From Caenorhabditis remanei (taxonomy: Eukaryota > Nematoda > Chromadorea > Rhabditida > Rhabditidae), in the NCBI RefSeq assembly GCF_010183535.1, contig NC_071332.1, positions 4,092,001 through 4,156,000 of the forward strand: DNA of 64,000 bases, read 5' to 3'. Shown here piece after piece: positions 46,003 to 55,138 of this stretch. Below the pieces are notes generated by a model. That model was not told the DNA's origin. It saw nothing but the letters and a program-made list of their open reading frames with translations, and did not search any database. The position numbers and the translations under genes were made by a program. Each line of letters begins with the position of its first letter. Within the stretch, counting starts at the first letter, position 1.

Positions 46003-47119
46003 CTCAGAGAGTCGCAGTGACGCGCCAGTGGCATTAACGCGCTGTGTTTAGCAGAAACGGAATTTCGAAGTGTCGTACTAATGGAAAATCGGGTTAACGG
46101 TGCGAGTGGTAACTTTCCTCCATAATGTCCGTTTGATTTCGTGATTTTTGTGATAAATATTGAAGAAAAAGGACAACGCATCCTTCTGCAAGTGAAAAAA
46201 GCCGGAGAAAGTATCTGAGCGAGGAGAGACGTCAAGATGAAGACAAGGAAAAAGTTTAGGGCGATGGTACAGGCTCAGAAATTGAGCAAATGTTTTGAAA
46301 CTTTGCGTTTGAATAGATCAATCCTTGTACTTTAATTTTGTTGTTGGTCGTTTTTTGATGCGGGTCTTCTCTGGACTGTTGTACTATATTGAAAGTGACT
46401 GAGTCTCTATGAGCTACAGTAACCCAGGGAGGGGTCCTACAAAAAAGTGACTAACTAAGAAAATGATATACCAGGTTTGAACATCCTACTGACAAAATGT
46501 CATGTTTATGGGTCCATTTTTGAGCTCAGGGCGAGTTGTCGTTCAACAAAAATGTATTGTAAAATAGTCGTTTCTCACTTCCACAACCTGTCCTGAGCTC
46601 AAAAATGGACCGATAAACATAAAATTTTGTGAGTAAAATGTTCAAACATAGCATATCATTTTCTTAGTTGGTCACTTTTTTGTAGGACCCCTCCCTGGGT
46701 TACTGTAGCTCATAGAGACTCAGTCACTTTCAATATAGTACAACAGTCCAGAGAAGACCCGCATCAAAAAACGACCAACAACAAAATTAAAGTACAAGGA
46801 TTGATCTATTCAAACGCAAAGTTTCAAAACATTTGCTCAATTTCTGAGCCTGTACCATCGCCCTAAACTTTTTCCTTGTCTTCATCTTGACGTCTCTCCT
46901 CGCTCAGATACTTTCTCCGGCTTTTTTCACTTGCAGAAGGATGCGTTGTCCTTTTTCTTCAATATTTATCACAAAAATCACGAAATCAAACGGACATTAT
47001 GGAGGAAAGTTACCACTCGCACCGTTAACCCGATTTTCCATTTGTACGACACTTCGAAATTCCGTTTCTGCTAAACACAGCGCGTTAATGCCACTGGCGC
47101 GTCACTGCGACTCTCTGAG
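46003..47119. mobile_element. Foldback element copy C at the palindrome centre
   Basis: Ends CTCAGAGAGTCGCAGTGACG and its inverse. The symmetry axis lies near 46561, inside a non-palindromic centre (about 46510-46600, GTTGTCGTTCAACAAAAATG). The inward halves contain CTGAGCGAGGAGAGACGTCA and GGGTTACTGTAGCTCATAGA. It is the longest of the three copies. Confidence 0.9.
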
Positions 47120-48456
47120 CATATCCGTCCACTAATACGCCTTCAACGTATCTGACGCGTTTCTCGGCACCGTGCACGAGAAAGGCGCTAATACTAGAGC
47201 TGATTATAATGAAATTGGAACGATGATCACCGCTCGTTTTCATATTTTTTGGTTTTTCAATAATTTTTAAAAAATTTTCAGGTCTAATAAATCGTTTTCC
47301 CGCGAATTTAGTGTTTTTCTTATATGCGGGGCGGTAAAAATCCAAAGGAATAACACTAAATCATCTCTGAAGCAACAAATCTCTAATTTTCCGTCATTTT
47401 TATACGTTGCGTTGTGTTTTGGCTTTCGGATTATTTACAACGTCTGTACAGAAATATTCTTTTCGACGTGTTTGCGTCACCTTTTCGTCACTTTCGTGTT
47501 TTTCGTGTAGAAAAATTATTTTTTCAGATCGTTTCAACGGTTTCAAACAGCAGGACGGTTCAATGCGATGGAAATCTTCTCTCTCTCTCTCTCTCTTCAA
47601 CAAGCGGTTAGTGGGTTGAACAGATACATACTTCTCCGCCAAAATAAGTTTCAGGACACATAGAATATTCGTAAGAGAACAATATAAAAAATCATCACCG
47701 GAAGGCACCGTCTGCATTTGCTGTCAATCAAGACTAGATTTAGTGGTATTTTTTTATTCTAAATGATTTTTCGAAAGAACTATTTTCAGATTGAAACGAT
47801 TCTCGAGGGCTGTAGCTATGTCAATCACTCCATAGTCTTCTGTCTTCGCGTCATTATTCTTATGGATTCTCACGACTTGCGGTTAGTCGCTCATGAACAC
47901 AAAATTCTTCTCCGTTGTATATTTCTGGGTTTCAAGAAGAATAGGTTGCGGTGTTTCAAGAAATGTCAACTTTATCGCCAAAAAGAAGAAACTAACAAGA
48001 AACAGGGGAAAATGAAGAAGAAAGAAGAAGGATCTAACAAGAAACAAAGAAAAAAGAAGATTATAGCAAAAAACAAGAGGAATCAAACAAAAGAAACATT
48101 AAACAGAAGAATTCCGATGATTTTTGCCACTCGCTTTCTGTCTAACAGTGTACTTAATTTGAAAATCTCTCTGAATCGAAGCCAACTTCGGCGATTTCAG
48201 TGAGATCTACGATAAAGTGCATCTGTTTACAGAAAGCGGGTAGCGAAAAATTCACAGTGAAGAAGAAAGATGAATGACGAATCGGAGACAAGTGGAAACA
48301 AGAGAAAGGAGTTATAAAAAGAACGCTAATGAAGCGAATATTCAAAAATACAAGGAAGAGGATGAAAATGAAACAAAAAATAAGTAAGTATATCATTATT
48401 TTGAGAAAATCGGATAAAAAAGAAACAAAAAGATGAACAGTCTTGTCTAATCTACT
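47120..48456. other. Right arm inner segment with empty insertion site
   Basis: Mirror of 43589-46002 without the 1,068-bp insertion. The uninterrupted TGGCGGAGA (minus strand) lies near 47633-47641. It holds the mirrored 19-mer at 47122-47140 and the lysine-rich low-complexity frame at 47763-48203. No gene is supported. Confidence 0.6.
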
Positions 48457-49461
48457 TTAAACCAAGATAGACTTTACGTCAAAAATAAAATTGTAGTTGG
48501 AGAGAGCTTTGACGACCAACGAAGCTTTGAACCTAGTGTTGAGCACCGAGGCCAGTCTCCTGTTGAGTCCGTTGATGATCGCATGAAAATGCTCCACTCC
48601 CTGCTCCGTGATGCTTCCCCAAGTTCGGTGTTTCTTGAGGAAGGGGATCAGATGGGCAGTGAGAATGTGGAGTTTAGAAGTGACTGTAGCGTTGGGCTGA
48701 GCCAATTTCAAGTTGGTAACGAAATTGTCCAACACACGTTCCAGCTCCTCAATCTCTTCATCACTTTTGACCTTGTTGTTTGCGCAACTCATCAGCTTAC
48801 TCAAACTGAGCATCACAATCTTCATTGGTTGGATGTTGATGGAAGCATCCGGTGGAAAAATGTCGAGAAGCTTTTGAATATTTTCCTCGCGAAGAAGTGA
48901 GCGTGCCTGGTTATCTGTAAGCTGCTGGTACCAGGTGCGCAAGTCACAGCCAATGCTCTTCAAAAGCTCTTCCAGTTTTTTTCTAACTTCTCCTTCCAAT
49001 GAATCAACACTACAGTCTAATGTTTCTCTTTCAGCTGCTACTGCAACAAGCATGGTCTCATCTTGGCGAATCTGCTCCAAAAGGGTATCTCGGAGGATGA
49101 GGAGAATGTCTCGGCGTGCAGAAAAAGAGGGAGAGGCGTTCTTTTGGCACTCTATGCATTGCTCGTCATATTGATAGTCATCGAAGTGAAAACGTACGAA
49201 CAAGCACAATGGATGGTTCTCTGACAGCTGATGCAGGAGAAAGTACATGATTGAAGCATTGAAACATGATTGAAACATGATTGAAGCATTGCATATGAAG
49301 ACCAAAATCAGGCGATCAGGAGACTCATTTTGGATTAACAGGCACTTTGGAATGCATTGTGATGGACAGCTAGAAACTTTATCAGTATAAACAGAATAGC
49401 CTTTGCACAATCGAAAGCTCATAAAAGGCTTGAGCGGCAGTTGTCCCCACCAACCAAACAT
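48457..49461 (-). CDS. Possible transposon-derived protein fragment, gene C right copy
   Basis: Mirror of the left gene C with the same length. Two amino-acid differences are visible: RQDETM here against RQNETM, and EHFHAI here against EHLHAI in the TEQGVEH motif region. Both copies keep the frame open. The first ATG again overlaps the ATG of gene B (49460-49462). Confidence 0.5.
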   Translation of the reverse strand: MFGWWGQLPLKPFMSFRLCKGYSVYTDKVSSCPSQCIPKCLLIQNESPDRLILVFICNASIMFQSCFNASIMYFLLHQLSENHPLCLFVRFHFDDYQYDEQCIECQKNASPSFSARRDILLILRDTLLEQIRQDETMLVAVAAERETLDCSVDSLEGEVRKKLEELLKSIGCDLRTWYQQLTDNQARSLLREENIQKLLDIFPPDASINIQPMKIVMLSLSKLMSCANNKVKSDEEIEELERVLDNFVTNLKLAQPNATVTSKLHILTAHLIPFLKKHRTWGSITEQGVEHFHAIINGLNRRLASVLNTRFKASLVVKALSNYNFIFDVKSILV

Positions 49462-50316
49462 GTTGAAGGTGACGCTGCTTGTTGTTTGCTTTGTCGGAGC
49501 GCAGTGCTCGTGGTTCGAGTAAGTTCCGCTTTCTATAGTTCTATCATTTTATTTTAATATTATTTTTTTAGTTTTCCGGAGTGCGAGAAGTGTCCCGCAG
49601 CCCTTGCTGATGCCGGCTCGGTAATTATTTTCGAGCATTGTCATAAAGAAATTGTTTTTGGACATTTTTATAAGTATTTAACATTATAGGACATGAGACT
49701 CGCATGGGAGACCGCCGAGCGCTTCTTTAATCACATTTGCGCACAGAACTCTAAGACGGAGATAAACTGTTTGAAACTGTTTCTCTCGGCTAAGGACATC
49801 GCATACAGCGTGAACGACATGATATTTCCCAGAAAGACAGAGGATGTCAATAGGTCACTCTCATGCGCCCATGTTTTGAGAATGTGCGAAGATCGGTAAG
49901 TCGTTTGTCACAATTAGCGGTGCTTCTCATCCCTATAAAATGTACCGTGTTTAGTGATGCAGACGGTCACGAATTACCGAGAAACGTGTTCAGTTGCCAA
50001 AGTTGTGAAACGCTGTTCAACGTTACCATTACGGTGAGCATATTTTTTTGTCAAAAGATGTCAATAAATCCATTCTTTTTCTTTCAGCTTCTCAAGAACC
50101 CGATTGACAAGCTTAACAAAGCAGCCGCTGACATACTGTGCGTTGGTGCTCCTGAAAGCTGCCGTTCTGAGTTCCTCGACATCGTGGAAATCGTAGGCGC
50201 CGTTGGAAAAATGTTCCGTGGAAAGGTATTTCCTACCTCTTGAAATGAATATTAAAATCAATACATTTCAGTTGGAGATAAAGAAAGTGTGCGAAGATGT
50301 CATGTCTTGCAAGTAA
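49460..50316 (+). CDS. Secreted protein with two saposin-B domains, gene B right copy
   Basis: Exons 49460..49518, 49572..49620, 49690..49895, 49955..50033, 50088..50225 and 50272..50316; 191 aa. The phases are consistent, and every intron has GT/AG ends. I see no amino-acid difference from the left copy in the exons compared. The domain boundary falls at exons 3/4: domain 1 ends at AHVLRMCEDR, and domain 2 starts with FSCQSCETLF. Two saposin-B units in one small protein are less usual than the single unit of most nematode spp proteins, as far as I recall. Confidence 0.85.
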
Positions 50317-50474
50317 TTAGCTGACAAGGAATGACTTGATCCATCTGTTACTTTGACTCAATTTTAGTTTTGATATTAATGCGTGCAGAAATAAAAATTC
50401 GATAAAAGCATTTATTTCCACTATAAAATATATTAGTAAACAATATACAATGTATTATGCATATAACAATCTTA

Positions 50475-51287
50475 TCAATTGTGAAGCATTCCCTTAGTTA
50501 GCAGGCATAGAGAATTTCTAAGAAAGATTTGTTGAAATGCACGGTCGATACGGAGAGAAGTGGTACGAAAATCTTCAAGCATGCGATCAATCTCTTTCCT
50601 GTCTGCTATGCCTTTTGGACCATGATGACGACGAATTTCTTCAAACTTAAGTCGATAAATGGCACGAATGGCTGGCATTCGCATGTCCAAGAACGCTATG
50701 GCGGGAGGGAAGTTCTTCTCAAAGAATAGCGTGCTATTAAGGCTACGCATCTTACTGCGTGGTTCCCTTAGCTCGTAGTACTCTTCGATAGTGAGGGCGG
50801 CTGCGATTTCCTCTCTGCTGGGTTCCTTATAGTTTGTCCAATTCCCGGGTGGGGCAAAGCCTAACACAGCACGTAGCTCCTCAAGACCAATGACAGCTTG
50901 CGCTTCGTTCACCAAATTTACATTGAAAATTCGCGCCATTCCGTGTCGAAGAATGTCACCCGTTAGCTGCTCGTGCTCTCGAAGGGTCAGGCAGATATCA
51001 GCTATCTTAGCCAACTGTTCGTCCATGTCAAAGGCTGAAGATGGAGCGGTCGCCTCTAGAAAGGAGATAGAGCTGTCTAGCGAAGAAGCCGTTGATGTAG
51101 AGAAGTAAGTAGCATTGTTGGTGCTGCCTGAAAGATACAAGTGTATGTATGTGTTCATGTAGACACCTTATTTAGTTAAGCACATGACATATGCATCTTT
51201 GCAACCGTCTATTCTAATTATTATGGTGGTCATACCTGCATGTAAATGGGTCGCAAGGCTGAGACAAATGGCAAGTATTTTCCTCAT
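50475..51287 (-). CDS. Secreted protein of unknown family, gene A right copy
   Basis: Exons 51287..51236 and 51127..50475; 234 aa. It differs from the left copy by one residue seen near the C-terminus (CLLTKGMLHN here against CLLAKGMLHN). The signal peptide and intron position are the same. The acceptor-like TTTTCAG upstream of the left copy is TTTTAAG here, so the two copies may differ in 5' processing. Confidence 0.7.
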
Positions 51288-51890
51288 ATATTCCCCTTAA
51301 AATAAGTAGTGTATTAATGCATTTACGTAATAGAAGTACGTGTGAATTGTGCAGCGAAACAAATATTAACAGCGATAGTCAACTATTAGAGAGGGAATAT
51401 AAACAATTCTTATAATATTCGATTCTAATGTAATAATATAATGTGTAGTTACTATGTACAGCCACCAGATTGAAATAAAGGAAGGAAGAGAACCATTCGA
51501 TCAACCTATTTCTCGCTCACAACCCAAAACATTTCGAGATGGAAAGTGAAAGTCTCCTTCTGTCACACTCTAAACACGCCTGGATAGAGACAATTAGACT
51601 ACTTCAAATGATCATTATCTTCTTTAAAAATAATTCATTTGTTGATTTTAATCGCTCATGAAACATATGAGATTAAAACTGATACTCAACAAAATTTAAA
51701 TTAAAGATAACACAACTTTTTGAAAATCACCAGTTTCAAGCATTTTCAAAACTAGAAGACTGTAATAACCACAAATATGTGTACCAAAATCTTGTATTTG
51801 AAATGTTGAGCATTCAATTATATTATCTTCTTTACGCACGGGCTATCCGTCCACTAATACGCAAAGGTTTTCCACCTCCCACTCGCTGAA

Positions 51891-52437
51891 TTCAGAGAGA
51901 CGGAGTGATGCGCCAGTGGCATTAACGCGCTGTGTTTAGCAGAAACGGAATTTCGGAGTGTCGTACTAATGGAAAATCGGGTTAACGGTTGAAGAGGCAA
52001 CTTTCCTCCATAATATCCGTTTGATTTCGTGATTTTCTCTGGACTGTTGTACTATATTGAAAGTGACTGAGTCTCTATGAGCTACAGTAACCCAGGGAGG
52101 GGTCCTACAAAAAAGTGACTAACTAAGAAAATGATATACCAGGTTTGAACATCCTACTGACAAAATGTCATGTTTATGGGTCCATTTTTGAGCTCAGGGC
52201 GAGTTGTCGATCAACAAAAATGTATTGTAAAATAGTCGTTTCTCACTTCCACAACCTGTCCTGAAGTCGTGTTGCTTCAAAATTTATCTAAAAAATCACG
52301 AAATCAAACGGATATTATGGAGGAAAGTTGCCACTCGAACCGTAAACCCGATTTTCCGTTAGTACGACACTCCGAAATTCCGTTTCTGCTAAACATAGCG
52401 CGTTAACGCCGCTGGCGCATCACTCCGTCTCTCTGAG
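51891..52437. mobile_element. Foldback element copy R, shortened
   Basis: The first half matches copy L. From about 52105 it instead matches the central copy (AAAATGATATACCAGGTTTG, then AGCTCAGGGCGAGTTGTCGA). It then jumps near 52265 to the terminal inverted part (AAAAATCACGAAATCAAACG to CTCTCTGAG). It is therefore a chimera with an internal deletion. Confidence 0.85.
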
Positions 52438-52583
52438 CATGACGCGCACGCGTAGCGGGCCAACAAAAATGCACGGTTTTTCAAATGGGATTTTTTGAAT
52501 TAAAACGATTTATTTGTTTTAATGCTTCATAAAATCATTTTTCGAATGTACAAACACAGGAATTTATCGAAAAATTAATTGTT

Positions 52584-54046
52584 TTAATTCCTACAACACT
52601 GATTCCCACACTGTGCATAATTCGGTTGACACTGACAGCTACTCGAGCTAGCCGGCATACAAGACACAGTCATCGGCTGGCATTGGGTAACACAACTGGT
52701 TTGACAGGCCTGTGCGCATTGTTGGACACTTTGTTGTTGAGATTGACATTGGCTTTGACAAGTTTGCTCACATTTCGGCTCACATTGGGCACTATTAAGG
52801 ACAGAGGAGTGGAGGACGATCTGAATTTTTGAAAAGAGCAGTGGAGCGAGTTTGCAACACAAAAACTTTGAAAACCTACTCGAATAGTCGGTGTAGCTGT
52901 AGTAGTCGTTGGCGCTTGTTGGAAACTACTGCAGGAGTCCATCTGGCACTGCTGCTGGCACTGTTGGCTCGCGGAGCCCATGCTCGAGCACTGAGATTTG
53001 CATTGAGATGCACATTGAGCACAACACTGACTACCACACTCCATAGCACACTGTCCGGATGACTGGTTTTGGGATACACATTGTTGCTGACACTGTTGTT
53101 GGCATTTTGGGGTGCAGACTTCTAAACGGATCACCGTTGGAGCCTTAGTCGTGGTATTGGCTCCACATTGAGCTTGGCATTTGGCTTGGCACTGAGTCAG
53201 ACAGTTATTCTGAGAGTTACATTGCTGGGAGCACGATTGCTGACACGCCGGAGCGCACTGTTTGGTGGAGACTTGAATAGTGACGGGCTTTTGGTCACAG
53301 TTACAGTTGTTTTGGGTGGAAAATCCGGTATTCTGACAGGTGCAGGTTTGGGATTGACTGGCGGTGTTGCAGGAGCACGATGGAGCGCAATTGCATTGTT
53401 GGCGTTTGGAGCGAAGGGTGTTGGTGGAGGCCTGGAATGAAAGAGTTGTATCTCAAAACCTAGCAGCGCTATAAAAAAGTTTTTAACTACAAAAATGTAG
53501 AGCACACCTAGAACTATATTTTTGCAGTTAAAAACTTTTTGATAGCATTTTACGATCTGGAGATATGCGTTTTTAAAGCCACTTATCTCTAAAGACTCCT
53601 ATATCGAAACCTGGAATAGCCATCGAAAAGTTGTCAACTACAAAAATGTACCGCTAATTGTGATCTACATTTTCGTAGTTGACAACGTTTTGATAGCTCT
53701 GCAGGCTTTTGAGATACGCGCGTTTGAAGTTGGCGCCGACGAGAGCGAGAGACACAGAGAAGCCGACACTCTCGTTTCTCTGCGTCCCTCGCTTTCTCCC
53801 CTCACAACTTCATAGACGTATAACTCAAAAGCGTGAAGAGCTATCAAAAAACTTTCAACTACAAAAATGTTGAGCTGTTTTTGATCTACACGCTCATATA
53901 AAAATAATTACTGTCTGACGGATCTGAGAGGTGTTATTAGCTGTTAAAGTTGATGATGGATTATCAAATTTTCCAACCTAAAAGTTCCCCCCAATTACCA
54001 TTGACACAGCCACCATTAGAAGAATAGCAATAGTGCGGTGCTTCAT
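52584..54046 (-). CDS. Secreted Cys/Gln-rich repetitive protein
   Basis: Proposed exons 54046..53999, 53977..53912, 53431..52880 and 52820..52584 give 300 aa. MKHRTIAILLMVAVSM is a signal peptide. The body is built of short C-x3-C units such as CQQQCQQQC, CQSQCQ and CASQCKSQC, separated by Thr/Ser-rich linkers (APTTTTATPT). It ends in CGNQCCRN. The domain family is not recognised; such proteins are often cuticle, eggshell or secreted matrix components. Odd point: the first intron would be only 21 nt (GTAATTGGGGGGAACTTTTA plus G). The alternatives are a 36-nt intron that shortens the signal peptide, or a sequence error in the C6 run. The main exons are secure; the first join is not. Confidence 0.75.
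53445..53900. repeat. Two M1 MITEs in the Cys/Gln-rich gene intron
   Basis: Copies at about 53445-53650 (core lost) and 53650-53895 (complete, core GAGAGACACAGAGAAGCCGA). They fill the 480-bp intron between exons 2 and 3. Confidence 0.88.
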
Positions 54047-54514
54047 ATTCAGCGACCAAAAAATTTTTAGGTATCCGAGTCCCCCATTGCCTCTTTTATA
54101 AGATACCGGCTCTTTTGTCCATTCCTTGTTACTAGTCCACTAGTAACAAGGAATGGACTCTGACCGGTTCCCCCTTTCATAGCTACCTGTCATTTCCATA
54201 GAAAACTAACTAAGAGAGCAAACATTTGAGTTTTCCTGAAAACATTAGATACTTGTGTCAATAAGAGTGAGATGGACAACACGAGATGGACAACTTCGAT
54301 ATGAAACTGATAACATGCTGTTTCCCCCCAACAAGAACAAAAACCGTAGTTTCCCTGTTTTCCCTACAAACTAAATTGATCAAAAACTAGTTTGTCTTAA
54401 CAGAAAGACCTCTTCTCATTGGTTTTTTCGAACGTGTTTTGCCTAGAAACCCACAAAATAATAGTTAACTTTGAAGACCCGCAACTGTGCCAGGTTCAAT
54501 TCAAAACGTTTCGA

Positions 54515-54835
54515 ATTTGTGTAGGTTATGTAGACCACAACTAAATCTTTATTTTTCCAGTTGTCAACTTTTTGGTAGCTATTCACGCTTTCGAGATACA
54601 ACCGCTCAAAGCTTGATAGGCGACAACGCGAGAAGAGGAGACGCAGAGAAGCGAGAGCGTCTAGCTTCTCTGCGTCTCTCGGGGTAGCGCGGCTACTTTG
54701 AGCGCGTGTATCTCAAAAGCGTGAAGAGCTATCAAAAAGTTGTCAACTACAAAAACAAAGATCTAATTCTTATTTCTATTTTTCTAGTTGACCACTTTTT
54801 GATAACTCTGCTAGATTTTGAGATATGAACGCTCA
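54515..54835. repeat. M1 MITE plus partial second copy upstream of the oxidase genes
   Basis: A complete copy at 54515-54770 (core GGAGACGCAGAGAAGCGAGA), followed by one arm (TTTTTCTAGTTGACCACTTT) to 54835. The region between the Cys/Gln-rich gene and this copy (54047-54514) contains a short hairpin, CTAGTAACAAGGAATGGAC inverted beside itself at 54113-54160, and nothing else recognised. Confidence 0.85.
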
Positions 54836-55138
54836 TTTCCTTTTGACCACAACTATTTTGTCATCCACATCAATCATGTGATTTTTATTCTCCTATTTCA
54901 CTTCTAAACTTGTTTATTCTCTTCTCTCTCTCTGCAGTACACAAAATAATCCGAAAATTGCCCGGGTCATTCATCTATGAAATCGTATCGTCCTATTTTT
55001 GTCATAAAATTTTGTGGTCTTGTAGTGTCTCTTCTCTCTTTTTTAATCTTATCTTTTTTTTTGATTTTCTGGTCATTCCCCCCTTCCGTTCTCATTTTCT
55101 TTCATTCCTTTCATTCGCCTTGTATTTGCTCTTCTAGA

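Larger units (their letters stand above)
39258..52437. mobile_element. Giant palindrome with duplicated genes and foldback ends
   Basis: Features at p in the left half recur inverted at 92045 minus p (outer part) or 93122 minus p (inner part, after a 1,077-bp offset). The match is near-perfect from about 39940 to 52105; further out, only the terminal element is shared. Order: foldback L (39258-40154), arm with genes A, B and C, foldback C at the centre (46003-47119), the inverted arm, foldback R (51891-52437). The few differences seen in coding sequence are single-base. No M1 MITE lies inside. It could be a composite transposon that duplicated itself around a shared central element, an inverted genomic duplication, or a misjoin of two haplotypes. 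Confidence 0.92.

Noticed and set aside
54977..55138. In-frame extension upstream of the oxidase copy 1 start, giving a hydrophobic N-terminus.
   Set aside because: Copy 2 does not share it, the family starts at the ferredoxin-like domain, and CTCTTCTAG just before the ATG looks like an acceptor.
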